Assembly: GCF_900109565.1 (NCBI RefSeq)
Contig: NZ_FNZZ01000002.1
Coordinates: forward strand, 62,001 to 126,000
From: Sphingomonas palmae
Lineage (GTDB): Bacteria > Pseudomonadota > Alphaproteobacteria > Sphingomonadales > Sphingomonadaceae
Direction: 5' to 3'
DNA: 64,000 bases
A model generated the notes under the pieces. The model was not told where the DNA came from, searched no databases, and saw only the letters and a list, made by a program, of their open reading frames with translations. Position numbers and translations under genes: made by a program. Positions within the stretch are counted from its first letter, which is position 1. Each line of letters starts with the position of its first letter. Positions 11,445 to 21,305 of this stretch are shown here, piece by piece.

Positions 11445-11609
11445 GCGCTGGCGGCCCGACCAGCGCTGACAAACCTGCCGTGCGCGAACGCGCGACACCC
11501 GGCGGCGTCAGTTGCATTGCGGTGACGCGATGACAACCCCGAACGGCTTCGATTTGGGACCGCGCGCCGGAAAGTGGCCAGGACGCGGGCGGCGTCCCGG
11601 CCGGTCAGT

Positions 11610-13703
11610 TTACCAGATGCGCACGCGGTCGGCGGGCGCGATATACTGCTTCTCGTCGGGCGTGATCTTCCACGCGGCGTACCAGGCGTCGACGTTGCGC
11701 AGCGGGTTGACCGCGCGGACCTGCCCCGGCGAGTGCGGGTCGCTGACGAGCTGCTGGCGCAGTGCCTCGGGGCGGAACAGCGTGCGCCACACCTGACCCC
11801 AGCCCAGGAAGAAGCGCTGGTCGCCGGTATAGCCGTCGATCACGCGCGCGGGCTTGCCCTTCAACGAATTGTGGTATGCGTCGAGTGAGATCAGCACGCC
11901 GCCCAGATCGGCGATATTCTCGCCCATCGATGCCTTGCCGTTGATGTGGATGCCCGGCAGGCCGGGGAAGTCGTAGGCCTCGTACTGCGCGCCGTAGCGG
12001 TCGGCCTGCGCCTCGAACTTCTTCGCATCCTCGGGCGTCCACCAGTCGCGCAGGACGCCGTGGCCGTCGGACTTGCGACCCTGGTCGTCGAAACCGTGCG
12101 TGATCTCATGCCCGATCACGCCGCCGATCCCGCCGTAGTTGATCGCGTCGTCGGCCTTGGGATCGAAGAATGGCGGTTGCAGGATCGCGGCCGGGAACAC
12201 GATCTCGTTCTTGACCGGGCTGTAATAGGCGTTGACCGTCTGCGGCGTCATGCCCCACTCGGCGCGGTCGACCGGCATGTTCATGCGGTTGCGGTCGTAA
12301 TCCCACTCGAACCGCGACGCGCGCTCGGCGTTGCCGACGAGATCGCCGGGCACGATCCGCAGGCCCGAATAATCGCGCCACTTGCTCGGATATCCGACCT
12401 TGACCGTGAAGTTCTTGAGCTTGTCCTCAGCCTGCGCCTTGGTTGCCGGGCTCATCCAGTTCAAGTTCTGGATACGACCCGCGAGCGCGACGCGCAGGTT
12501 GGCGACCAAAGTGTCCATCTTCGCCTTCGATTCAGGCGGGAAGTACAGCTGGACGTAGTCGCGGCCGATCCCCTCACCGACGCCGTTCTCCGCGAACGCG
12601 ACCGCGCGCTTCCAGCGCTCGCGCTGCTGCGGCTGGCCGTTCAGGAACTTCGAGCGGAAATCGAACTGCGCGTCGACGAAGCGCTTCGACAGGAGCGGCG
12701 CGATCTGGTCGGCGGTGCGGAACGCTTCCCACGCCTTCAACGTGTCGAGGTCGGTGTCGGCATAAACCTTGGCGATGTTTGGAAACGCGGTGTTCTGCGA
12801 CACGATCGCGCGCTCCGCCTTGCCGAGGCCCGCACCCTGCCAGAACGGATCCCACGGGAAGCCCGGCGCCTGCGCCTTCAACTCCGCCAGCGTGGTCAGA
12901 TTGTAGGTCTTGTCGCGGTCGCGGCTCTGCGCGCGGGTCCAGTGCGCCTGTGCGAGGCGGGTTTCCATCGCGACAACGTCGTTCGCGGCCTTTTCCGCAT
13001 TGGGCCAGCCCGCCATACCGAGCATCTGCGCGACGTACTGGCGATAACGCGCGACCTGCGGTTGGAACTTCGGATCGAGATACAGGTCGCGGTCGCCTAG
13101 CCCCAGCCCGGACTGGCGCAGGTAGAGCGCGTAGGTGTCAGGCTTCTTCGCATCGTCCGCCACGCCGGGGCCGAAGAAGCTCGATCCGAAGCCGCCGATC
13201 GCGCGGCCCATCGCCGCCGCCATCTGATCCTTGTTCTGCACCGCCTTGATCGCGGCGAGACGCTGCGTCAGCGGGGCGGCGTCGAGCTTCTCCGCCGCGG
13301 CCTGATCCATGAACCCGTTGTAGAGGATTGCCGCCTTCATCCGGTCGGGATGCGCGGTGTCGCTGGCGCTATAACCCTGCAGCAGCGTGCGCAGCCGCTG
13401 CTCCGACAGGTCGCGCAGCACCGCGAAGGCGCCGTAGGACGAGCGGTCGGCGGGGATCTGCGTGTTCTTTGCCCAGGTGCCATTGACGAAGTTGAACCAA
13501 TCGTCGCCCGGCCGGATGCTGCGGTCCATGCCCGCGGTGTCGAAGCCCCACGAACCGTAGCTGGTCGCCCCGGCGTCGGTCGCAGGTGCCTGTGCAGATG
13601 CCGGTGCAGGCGGTGCTACCTGCTCGACCCGACTGAACGCGGGAGCGGCGATCGCGACCGACGCAGCGGCGGTCGCCGCGAGGAAAAAGTGCTTTTTCGA
13701 CAA
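11610..13703 (-). CDS. M13-family (neprilysin-like) zinc metallopeptidase, exported
   Basis: A 697-residue secreted peptidase. The signal peptide is residues 1-25 (MSKKHFFLAATAAASVAIAA). The M13 N-terminal domain starts at SYGSWGFDTAGMDRSIRPGD. Zinc motif HEITH lies in GGVIGHEITHGFDDQGR, and the third ligand is in ENIADLGG. The family C-terminus (VRIW) is intact. It acts on peptides in the periplasm or outside. A 12-bp palindrome lies about 60 nt upstream of the start. Length is typical for bacterial PepO-like enzymes. Confidence 0.96.
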   Translation of the reverse strand: MSKKHFFLAATAAASVAIAAPAFSRVEQVAPPAPASAQAPATDAGATSYGSWGFDTAGMDRSIRPGDDWFNFVNGTWAKNTQIPADRSSYGAFAVLRDLSEQRLRTLLQGYSASDTAHPDRMKAAILYNGFMDQAAAEKLDAAPLTQRLAAIKAVQNKDQMAAAMGRAIGGFGSSFFGPGVADDAKKPDTYALYLRQSGLGLGDRDLYLDPKFQPQVARYRQYVAQMLGMAGWPNAEKAANDVVAMETRLAQAHWTRAQSRDRDKTYNLTTLAELKAQAPGFPWDPFWQGAGLGKAERAIVSQNTAFPNIAKVYADTDLDTLKAWEAFRTADQIAPLLSKRFVDAQFDFRSKFLNGQPQQRERWKRAVAFAENGVGEGIGRDYVQLYFPPESKAKMDTLVANLRVALAGRIQNLNWMSPATKAQAEDKLKNFTVKVGYPSKWRDYSGLRIVPGDLVGNAERASRFEWDYDRNRMNMPVDRAEWGMTPQTVNAYYSPVKNEIVFPAAILQPPFFDPKADDAINYGGIGGVIGHEITHGFDDQGRKSDGHGVLRDWWTPEDAKKFEAQADRYGAQYEAYDFPGLPGIHINGKASMGENIADLGGVLISLDAYHNSLKGKPARVIDGYTGDQRFFLGWGQVWRTLFRPEALRQQLVSDPHSPGQVRAVNPLRNVDAWYAAWKITPDEKQYIAPADRVRIW

Positions 13704-13763
13704 GGACTAATCTCCGAAAGGAAGGATAGTATCGCTGGTAACAACACTGACATAACCAGACAT

Positions 13764-13775
13764 ATGTTGCAACAT
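13764..13775. promoter_or_regulatory. Palindrome ATGTTGCAACAT upstream of the M13 peptidase
   Basis: A perfect 12-bp palindrome in the intergenic gap between the M13 peptidase (minus) and the 79-aa gene (plus). It shares TGTTGCAACA with the element at 1019-1028. The position suits a shared operator for the divergent genes, which is inference. Confidence 0.4.
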
Positions 13776-13862
13776 CCCTGCCCTATGTTGGTTGAGCGAT
13801 CTGACTGGCGGCATCGCCGCACGGCGGTCGTGCGTTGTGCCTTCATCAATCGCGGAGAACAG

Positions 13863-14102
13863 ATGATGCGTTTCGTCCAGATCGACATTTTGCCGGACGG
13901 CCGCGCGCTGGTCGACATCGACAAGCTGACCCACGCCGTTCCGCAGCAGGACGGCGGCACGCGGCTGTTCCTCGGCGCGCAGCACCTCGACGTGCCGCAC
14001 ACGCTGGACGAGCTGGAGAACGTCCTCGCCGGCCGCGCACGCGACGACGACGGGGAGCATAGCGGCGCGGGCTTCGGCGTGCGCGGCGGCAAATGGGTGT
14101 GA
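13863..14102 (+). CDS. Uncharacterised 79-residue protein
   Basis: An acidic small protein beginning MMRFVQIDILPDGRALVDID, with a middle segment LFLGAQHLDVPHTLDELENV and a glycine-rich end FGVRGGKWV. There is no signal peptide or membrane helix. A ribosome binding site GGAG lies just upstream (within CGCGGAGAACAG). The longer in-frame upstream extension overlaps the divergent promoter region and is not credible. I do not recognise the family. It stands alone between two peptidase genes, and its stop lies 87 nt before the M28 start. Confidence 0.6.
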   Translation: MMRFVQIDILPDGRALVDIDKLTHAVPQQDGGTRLFLGAQHLDVPHTLDELENVLAGRARDDDGEHSGAGFGVRGGKWV

Positions 14103-14188
14103 CACGGCGGTTCGCGCGCCGGCGCGCCTGTGCTGCTTGCGGACGCTTGTCGCGGCTGGCAGATGCCGGGCTAACAGATGGAGTTTCC

Positions 14189-15864
14189 ATGCGCCTTATC
14201 GCCACCCGCCTGACCGCCACCCTTCTCGCTTCCGCGCTGATTGCGCCCGCAGCACTCGCGCAGACCGCGACGCTCCCCGCGCCCGCGATCCCCGTTCAGA
14301 CGCTCAAGGACGTAACCAAGGAGCTGTCGTCCGACGCCTACGAGGGCCGTGCACCGACCACCGCGGGTGAGACCAAGACGATCGATTATCTGGTCAAGCG
14401 GATGAAGGCGGCGGGGTTGAAGCCCGGCAACGCGGGCAAGTGGACGCAGGACGTACCGATGGTCGCCAGCACCGCTAGCGCCGTGCGCCCGATGGTGTTC
14501 TCGGGCGGCACGACCCCGCTGTCGCTCGCCTACAAGAGCGACATGGTGGTCGGCACCTACCGCGTGGTGCCGCAGGTCAGCATCGCCAACTCGCCCGTCG
14601 TGTTCGTCGGTTACGGCGTCAACGCGCCCGAGAAGGGGTGGAACGATTATGCCGGGCTCGACGTCAAGGGTAAGACGGTCATCATCCTGTCGAACGATCC
14701 TGACTGGGCGGTGCCCGAGACCAAGGGCCTCTTCAACGGGCGCGAGATGACCTATTACGGTCGCTGGACCTACAAGTTCGAGGAAGCCGCGCGGCAGGGC
14801 GCCACCGCCGCGATCATCGTCCACGATACCGAACCCGCCGCCTATCCCTGGGCGGTCGTGCAATCGTCGTGGACCGGCGAGCAGTACGAGCTCGACGCCG
14901 CCAACAACCACATGGACCAGAGCCAGGCGATCGGTTGGATACAACTGGCGCAGGCGAAGGCTTTGTTCTCCAGTGCGGGCAAGGACTTCGCCGCGCTGTC
15001 GCGCGCCGCGGCGACCAAGGGCTTCCGCGCCGTGCCGCTGGGCGTCACCATGTCGGTGGGGTTCGAGAACAAGATCAAGAAGTCGCTGTCGCACAACGTC
15101 ATCGGCGTGCTGCCGGGCAAGCCCGCTGCACAGGGCGGGGCCCCTGGCGATTACGTGCTCTACTCGGCGCACTGGGATCACCTGGGGCGCTGTGAGCCCG
15201 TCAACGGCGACGACATCTGCAACGGCGCGGTCGACAATGCGTCGGGCACCGCGGGGCTGATCGCGCTCGCGGAAACGTTCGCCAAGGCGCCGCCGACGCG
15301 TCGCTCGGTCGCGTTCCTGGCGGTGACCGCGGAGGAGTCCGGGCTGCTCGGCAGCGCTTATTACGCGCAGCACCCGGTGTTCCCGCTGGCGCGTACGGTC
15401 GCGGGCATCAACATGGACGTGCTGAACGTCAACGGCGCGGTGCGCGATTTCGAGATCACGGGCGCGGGCAAGAGCGAGCTGGAGGACATGGTAAAGCCGC
15501 TGCTCGCCGCGCAGGGTCGCCGGATCACGCCCGAGGCGACGCCGGAGAAGGGGCATTACTTCCGCTCCGACCATTTCTCGTTCGCGAAGCTCGGCGTGCC
15601 GATGCTGGCGGGCGGCAGCGGCGAGGATTTGGTCAACGGCGGGGTCGCGGCGGGCAAGGCCGCGGCGGAGGATTACACCGCCAACCGCTACCACAAGCCG
15701 CAGGACGAGTATCGCGCGGACTGGAACTGGGACGGCGCGGTGCAGGACCTGACGATCTACTATCAGCTCGGGCGCGAGCTGGCGGACGGCAACGCCTGGC
15801 CCAATTGGTACAAGACCGCCGAGTTCCGCGCCGCGCGCGACCGCTCGCGCGCCGGAGCCGCCCA

Positions 15865-15868
<4 letters not shown>
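14189..15868 (+). CDS. M28-family aminopeptidase, exported
   Basis: A 559-residue secreted zinc peptidase. The start at 14189 gives a signal peptide (MRLIATRLTATLLASALIAP, ending AALAQ). A PA-type insert is suggested around GKTVIILSNDPDW. The di-zinc site is readable: YSAHWDHLG (His ligand), DNASGTAGLIALAE (bridging Asp), AVTAEESGLLGS (catalytic and ligand Glu) and HYFRSDHFSF (last His). It probably trims N-terminal residues of peptides in the periplasm. Its TGA overlaps the agmatine deiminase ATG (ATGA at 15865-15868), which implies coupled translation. Confidence 0.94.
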
Positions 15869-16838
<970 letters not shown>

Positions 16839-16851
<13 letters not shown>

Positions 16852-16878
16852 CCGCGTCAATCCCGGCCTAGCCGCGTC
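16839..16878. repeat. Perfect 20-bp tandem duplication across the aguA stop codon
   Basis: The 20 bases at 16839-16858 are repeated exactly at 16859-16878. The aguA stop (TAG, 16849-16851) lies in the first copy, so the second copy is downstream and does not change the protein. It looks like a recent slippage duplication. Confidence 0.9.
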
Positions 16879-17167
16879 GGCGAAGCGACGGCGGCGCTGC
16901 GCGGCCCAGCCGCGCAAGGCCGGGATCGGCCGGCGGGCAGGCGAAGCCAAGCCCATCCGACGTCAAGGCGGCGGCTCCGCCGTCGCCCCCTCCACCCCAC
17001 CGCTGACAACGATAAACCTTGCGCTGCGCCGCGATCACGCCCACATTGGACCGGCTATAGTCGCACATCGACGGTTTTTCGGCGCTTCGCGACCTTTCTT
17101 CCTTCCTTCCCTGCAGCCTTGAGCGGCGTGCGCGTCCGTCTGTCGGCGCGCTTGTGAAGGAACGAAC
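16852..17167. other. 316-bp non-coding stretch: aguA 3' end and cold-shock 5' leader
   Basis: It holds the second copy of the 20-bp duplication and a GC-rich hairpin at about 16963-16983 that may end aguA transcripts. A TATAGT element near 17060 is a possible -10 for the cold-shock gene. A pyrimidine-rich tract (CTTCCTTCCTTCCC) near 17100 precedes GAAGGAACGAAC just before the csp start. The remaining roughly 100-nt leader would suit the long structured 5' UTRs known for cspA-type genes. No credible coding frame was seen. Confidence 0.6.
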
Positions 17168-17380
17168 ATGAGCATCACCGGCACCGTCAAATTTTTCAAT
17201 CTCGACAAGGGTTACGGCTTTATCGCGCCCGACGGCGGCGGCGATGACGCGTTTGTCCACATCTCCGCGGTCGAGCGGTCGGGCATGACGACGCTCAACC
17301 AGAACCAGCGTGTCGGCTACGAGCTGGAGCAGGATCGCCGCGGCAAGATGGCGGCGGTGAACCTCAGCCACGCGGAATAA
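17168..17380 (+). CDS. Cold-shock domain protein (CspA family)
   Basis: A 70-residue single cold-shock domain. RNP1 is KGYGFIAPD and RNP2 is DAFVHISAVERSG; the opening GTVKFFNLDKG is classic. It binds single-stranded RNA/DNA and acts as an RNA chaperone in the cytoplasm. A strong ribosome binding site (GAAGGAACGAAC) precedes the ATG. A hairpin followed by a short T-containing tail lies 10 nt after the stop. Confidence 0.97.
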   Translation: MSITGTVKFFNLDKGYGFIAPDGGGDDAFVHISAVERSGMTTLNQNQRVGYELEQDRRGKMAAVNLSHAE

Positions 17381-17390
17381 GGCAGGCTGC

Positions 17391-17414
17391 GGTGGCGGTC
17401 GACCGACCGTCACC
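17391..17414 (+). terminator. Hairpin downstream of the cold-shock gene
   Basis: Arms GGTGGCGGTC and GACCGTCACC (one G-T pair) flank a 4-nt loop and are followed by GTCGTTTC. It is a probable Rho-independent-type terminator for the csp gene, though the T tract is short. Confidence 0.55.
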
Positions 17415-17479
17415 GTCGTTTCTGGTCGGCGCCGTGACGTTATAGGTTCGCGTCGTGCCGGTCTACGGAGTTCAAGCCC

Positions 17480-17728
17480 ATGTCCAACGACGCCGCCTTT
17501 TTCCGCCGTCAGGCCAGCACGCAGCGCAGTGCCGCCGCGGATGCGACACTCAGCAACGTGCGCGAACGCTGCGAGCGCGCCGCTGCCTCGTGGGACGCAA
17601 TGGCGCTTCGAGCCGAGCGAACCGACAAGCTGCGTGCTTACCGCCAGCCGATCGCACGGGCCGAGGCTGACGCGCCCGCGACCGGAGCGCTCGCGTCTGA
17701 AGCCGGCCCGATCGTCGCGGCGGAGTGA
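17480..17728 (+). CDS. Uncharacterised 82-residue protein
   Basis: A basic-then-acidic, Ala/Arg-rich helical protein (MSNDAAFFRRQASTQRSAAA, later SNVRERCERAAASWDAMALR). There is no signal peptide or membrane segment. GGAG lies 9 nt before the ATG. Its TGA overlaps a GTG start of the next gene (GTGA at 17725-17728), suggesting a two-gene unit. I do not recognise it. The heptad-like spacing of hydrophobic residues could form a short helical hairpin. Confidence 0.6.
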   Translation: MSNDAAFFRRQASTQRSAAADATLSNVRERCERAAASWDAMALRAERTDKLRAYRQPIARAEADAPATGALASEAGPIVAAE

Positions 17729-18330
17729 CCGCGCTCGCACTGGCGCTGCGCCAACGGTCCGACACCCTACCCAACCAGCCCGAGCGGCATGTCGAACTCG
17801 AACGAGCGGTCGCATTGCTCCTGCGTGCTGCCGACTGCTTGAGCGCTGTCGCAACCGAAGGCAGCCTCTCGCACCCGTGGCCTCACGGCGATGCGGCAGG
17901 CGTACGTGCACGCTATGTCGCCAACTGCCTGCGCGAACTCGATACCTTTCTCAAAGGTGTGCTCAATGAGGTCGCGCCGACCCGCATCGGGCAGCCGCGC
18001 GAGCATAACGCTGCCAACCGTGTCGAACGCCTGTTGAGCGCGACAGCGCCGGCGCCGACGCTCACCACCTTGCGGATGCCGGGTGTGACGACGGACGCCG
18101 ACCGGCTGCGCGCACTCGGCCGCTCGCGCGCGTGCCTGTGGCATTGTCATGGGCTAGTGCGACGCGCCGACCGGCCGGAGGTCGCGTGGATGTCGGCGGG
18201 CTGGTGCGCATCCGGCTCGACACGGCTACGTCGCTACGGCGTCGGCGAGCGGATGGCGCCCGATGGATGCGAACTCGCCGGGGTAGCCGTCTTCTACCAC
18301 GACCTGGCGGGCAGGATCGCGCGGCGCTGA
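17725..18330 (+). CDS. Uncharacterised 201-residue protein
   Basis: It starts at GTG overlapping the previous stop (GTGA). The N-terminal part is helical, with LERAVALLLRAADCLSAVA and ARYVANCLRELDTFLKGVLN. The C-terminal half is Cys/Trp/Arg-rich, with LGRSRACLWHCHGLVRRADR. No signal peptide, membrane helix or catalytic motif is recognised. Coupling to the 82-aa gene suggests joint function. It ends 18 nt before the convergent dehydrogenase gene. Confidence 0.6.
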   Translation: MTALALALRQRSDTLPNQPERHVELERAVALLLRAADCLSAVATEGSLSHPWPHGDAAGVRARYVANCLRELDTFLKGVLNEVAPTRIGQPREHNAANRVERLLSATAPAPTLTTLRMPGVTTDADRLRALGRSRACLWHCHGLVRRADRPEVAWMSAGWCASGSTRLRRYGVGERMAPDGCELAGVAVFYHDLAGRIARR

Positions 18331-18348
18331 CCCCGCCCGCGCTTCCGA

Positions 18349-19218
18349 TCAGCGCGTCGGAACCGGCGTGTCGCCCGAGTAATCGTAGAAGCCGCGTCCG
18401 CTCTTGCGACCGTACCAGCCCGCCTCGACGTATTTGATGAGCAGCGGCGCGGGGCGGAACTTCGGATCGCCCGTGCCCTCGAACAGCACGCGCGTGATCT
18501 CCAGGCAGGTGTCGAGCCCGATAAAGTCGGCGAGCGTCAGTGGGCCCATCGGATGGTTGAGCCCCAGCTGGCAGGCGAGGTCGATGTCGGGGATCGTCGC
18601 GACGCCTTCACCCAGCGCGAAGCAGGCTTCGTTGAGCATCGGCATCAGCACGCGGTTGACGATGAAGCCCGGCGCGTCGTTGGCGCGCACCACCTGCTTG
18701 CCGAGCTGCTGCGCATAGGTCTCGATCGTCGCCACGGTTTCGTCGCTCGTCGCGAGCCCGCGGATGATCTCGATCAACCCCATGACGGGCACGGGATTGA
18801 AGAAGTGCACGCCGATAAAGCGTGCCGGGTCGGGTGCGGCCTGCGCCAGCCGCGTGATCGGGATCGACGAGGTGTTCGACGCGAGCACCGCGTCGCTGCC
18901 CAGCGCCTTGCCGACGCGCTCAAAGATCTGCCGCTTGATCGCCTCTCGCTCAGTCGCTGCCTCGATCACCAGCGCGCAATCGGCCATTTCGCCCACGTCG
19001 CCGACGGCCTCGATCCGCCCGAGCAGGTTGTCGCGCGCGTCCGCGTCGATCTTGCCCTTCTCGACATCGCGCGCCAGCCGCTTGGCGATGCCGGCCTTGC
19101 CCGCCTCGGCGCGTGCCTGGTCGACGTCGCTCAGGATCACGCGGTAGCCCGCCGCCGCCGACACCTGCGCGATGCCGGCACCCATCTGCCCCGCACCGAT
19201 CACGCCCACTGATTGCAT
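18349..19218 (-). CDS. 3-hydroxybutyryl-CoA (3-hydroxyacyl-CoA) dehydrogenase
   Basis: A 289-residue NAD-dependent dehydrogenase interconverting 3-hydroxyacyl-CoA and acetoacetyl-CoA. It serves short-chain fatty-acid or polyhydroxybutyrate metabolism. The Rossmann motif is [21 protein letters not shown]-like at the start. The catalytic region [15 protein letters not shown] and the C-terminal [16 protein letters not shown] are typical. I chose the ATG at 19218 because GAGGAACAGGCGA precedes it; an ATG at 19233 would add five residues. A single-domain enzyme of usual length (about 285-295 aa). Confidence 0.95.
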   Translation of the reverse strand: MQSVGVIGAGQMGAGIAQVSAAAGYRVILSDVDQARAEAGKAGIAKRLARDVEKGKIDADARDNLLGRIEAVGDVGEMADCALVIEAATEREAIKRQIFERVGKALGSDAVLASNTSSIPITRLAQAAPDPARFIGVHFFNPVPVMGLIEIIRGLATSDETVATIETYAQQLGKQVVRANDAPGFIVNRVLMPMLNEACFALGEGVATIPDIDLACQLGLNHPMGPLTLADFIGLDTCLEITRVLFEGTGDPKFRPAPLLIKYVEAGWYGRKSGRGFYDYSGDTPVPTR

Positions 19219-19297
19219 TCGCCTGTTCCTCATCCTCGTGTACCCGCGCGCTCTAGCCCGCTTTGCGGCCGCTGCGCCACCGCGCTATCTTTGCCGA

Positions 19298-20311
19298 ATG
19301 CGCCTGATCGTTACCGCCGCCATGCTGTTCGCCGCCTCGCCTGCCATCGGACAGGCGCGACCCGGCGCGCTCAAGACATTCAGCGACTGGGCGGTCGGGT
19401 GCGACAATACGCATCGCTGTACGCTCACCTCGCTCGCGCCCGAGCGGGCGCCGGTGTCCGGCTACACGGTCGCGATCACGCGCGCGGCCGGGGCGGCGGG
19501 CGGCTACGAGATCTCGGTCGGCAACACGGGCGACGGTGCAGCGCCGATCGCATTGCGCGTCGGCGCACAGCGCTTCGCGGTGGCGGGCAGCGGGCTGGCG
19601 GGAGCGAGCGCTGCGCGGATCGTCGCGGCACTCACCGGGGCGCGAACGCTCGTGCTCGTCGGGCGGGCGGGCAAGCCGCTCGACACCGTGTCGCTCGCCG
19701 GCATCTCGGCCGCGCTCCGCTACGTCGATGCGGTCCAGCACCGCGTCGGCACCGTCACCGCAGCGGTGGCAAAGGGGCGCAACGCCGCCGCCACGGTCCC
19801 GCCCGCTCCCGCCGCACCGATCATCCGCGCGCGCGCGCTCACCGGCACGCCAGCGCGTCTGACCAAGGCGCAGGTCGCGGCGATGAAGCGCACCGCGCGC
19901 TGCGAGGCACCGCCCAGCCCTGATGTCGACTGGAGCCCGGTCGTCTCCGCGGTTGGGGGCGGCGTGTCGCTGGCGGTGCTGCCGTGCTCGGCGGGTGCGT
20001 ACAACGTCAACGGCGCGTTGTTCGTCATCCGCGGCAACCGCGTCACCCCAGCGCAGACCGACGCGCCCGCGGGGTTCGAGGCGAGCGGCGCCGATCCCGA
20101 GACGCCGGTGCCGAGCGTTGTCAACGGCCGCGTCGAGAACGGCGTGCTCACCAGCTACGCCAAGGGGCGCGGGCTGGGCGACTGCGGCGTGTCGCAAGCC
20201 TTCGCTTGGGACGGCACCCGCCTGCGGCTGATCGAGCAGGCGGAGATGAGCGAGTGCCGCGGCAATCCCAATTTCATCCGCACCTGGACCGCGCGCGTCG
20301 AGCGGCCCTGA
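19298..20311 (+). CDS. DUF1176-type exported protein
   Basis: A 337-residue secreted protein. The signal peptide is MRLIVTAAMLFAASPAIGQA. The opening block FSDWAVGCDNTHRCTLTSL and several spaced Cys residues (for example in RTARCEAP, VLPCSAG, GLGDCGVS and MSECRGNP) match the DUF1176 family. The start at 19298 gives the signal peptide; an upstream extension would run into the divergent dehydrogenase. The function of the family is unknown; a periplasmic disulfide-bonded protein is likely. Its stop is 15 nt before the convergent egtD stop. Confidence 0.85.
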   Translation: MRLIVTAAMLFAASPAIGQARPGALKTFSDWAVGCDNTHRCTLTSLAPERAPVSGYTVAITRAAGAAGGYEISVGNTGDGAAPIALRVGAQRFAVAGSGLAGASAARIVAALTGARTLVLVGRAGKPLDTVSLAGISAALRYVDAVQHRVGTVTAAVAKGRNAAATVPPAPAAPIIRARALTGTPARLTKAQVAAMKRTARCEAPPSPDVDWSPVVSAVGGGVSLAVLPCSAGAYNVNGALFVIRGNRVTPAQTDAPAGFEASGADPETPVPSVVNGRVENGVLTSYAKGRGLGDCGVSQAFAWDGTRLRLIEQAEMSECRGNPNFIRTWTARVERP

Positions 20312-20326
20312 TGCGCACGATCTCTG

Positions 20327-21304
20327 CTAGGGCGCGGGCCGCTCCGCCTGCGCTTCGGCCAGGATCACCGCGAACTTGCCCTCGTCGTCGGTCCACTCGC
20401 GGATCGGCGTCCACCCGCCGCTGCGCAGCAGGATGCGCGCGTCACGCGGCCCGTATTTGTGGCTGTTCTCGGTGTGGATCGTCTCGCCCGCCTCTACGTC
20501 GAAGGCGCGGCCCTCGACCGTGAACGACACGTTGCGAGTCGCTTCCAGATGCATCTCGATCCGCGCGCGGTCGTCGTTCCAGATCGCGCGGTGGCGGAAT
20601 GCGTCGACGGGGATGGTGCCCGCCAGCTCGCGGTTGATCCGCTCGAGCAGGTTGAGGTTGAACGCCGCGGTGACGCCCTGCGAATCGTCGTAGGCGGGCA
20701 CTAGCACCGCCTCGTCCTTGATCCGGTCCATCCCGATCAGCAGCATCGCGCCCTCGCCCAGCGACCCGCGCATCGCGCGCAGCAGGTCGACCGCGGCGAG
20801 CGGGATCAGGTTGCCGATCGTTGAGCCGGGGAAGAAACCGAGCTTGGGCGCATCCTTGATCGTGTGCGGCAGGGTCAGCGTGCGGGTGAAATCGGCCTCG
20901 AACGGCAGCACCAACAGGTCGGGGAACGCCGCCGACAAGGTGCGCGAACTCTCGCGCAGGAAGTCGCCCGAAATGTCGATCGGCACGTAGGCGGAGGGCT
21001 TCACGCATTTGAGCAGCGTCGGCGTCTTGGTCGAGGAGCCGGAGCCGAACTCCACCACCGCGCGGCCTTCGCCGGTCAGCTGGTGCAACTCGGGGCAGAG
21101 GCTTTCCAGCAGCGCGACCTCGGTGCGGGTGGGGTAGTATTCGGGCAGGTCGGTGATGTCCTCGAACAGCTCCGACCCGCGGTGGTCGTAGAACCAGCGC
21201 GCGGGGATCGCGCGCGGGCGGCGCGCGAGGCCCGCCAGCACGTCGGCGCGGAACTGCGGGTCGGCGAGACTCGCCTGACCATCCTCGATCTCGGGTTTCA
21301 GCAT
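20327..21304 (-). CDS. egtD: EgtD, L-histidine N-alpha-methyltransferase
   Basis: A 325-residue SAM-dependent methyltransferase that makes hercynine (trimethylhistidine), the first step of ergothioneine synthesis. The diagnostic N-terminal block IPARWFYDHRGSELFEDITD and YYPTRTEVALLE are visible, as is the SAM site around VVEFGSGSSTKT. The C-terminal IHTENSHKYG is also typical. It begins 1 nt after the egtB stop, so the two form an operon. Length is standard. Confidence 0.96.
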   Translation of the reverse strand: MLKPEIEDGQASLADPQFRADVLAGLARRPRAIPARWFYDHRGSELFEDITDLPEYYPTRTEVALLESLCPELHQLTGEGRAVVEFGSGSSTKTPTLLKCVKPSAYVPIDISGDFLRESSRTLSAAFPDLLVLPFEADFTRTLTLPHTIKDAPKLGFFPGSTIGNLIPLAAVDLLRAMRGSLGEGAMLLIGMDRIKDEAVLVPAYDDSQGVTAAFNLNLLERINRELAGTIPVDAFRHRAIWNDDRARIEMHLEATRNVSFTVEGRAFDVEAGETIHTENSHKYGPRDARILLRSGGWTPIREWTDDEGKFAVILAEAQAERPAP

Positions 21305-21305
21305 C

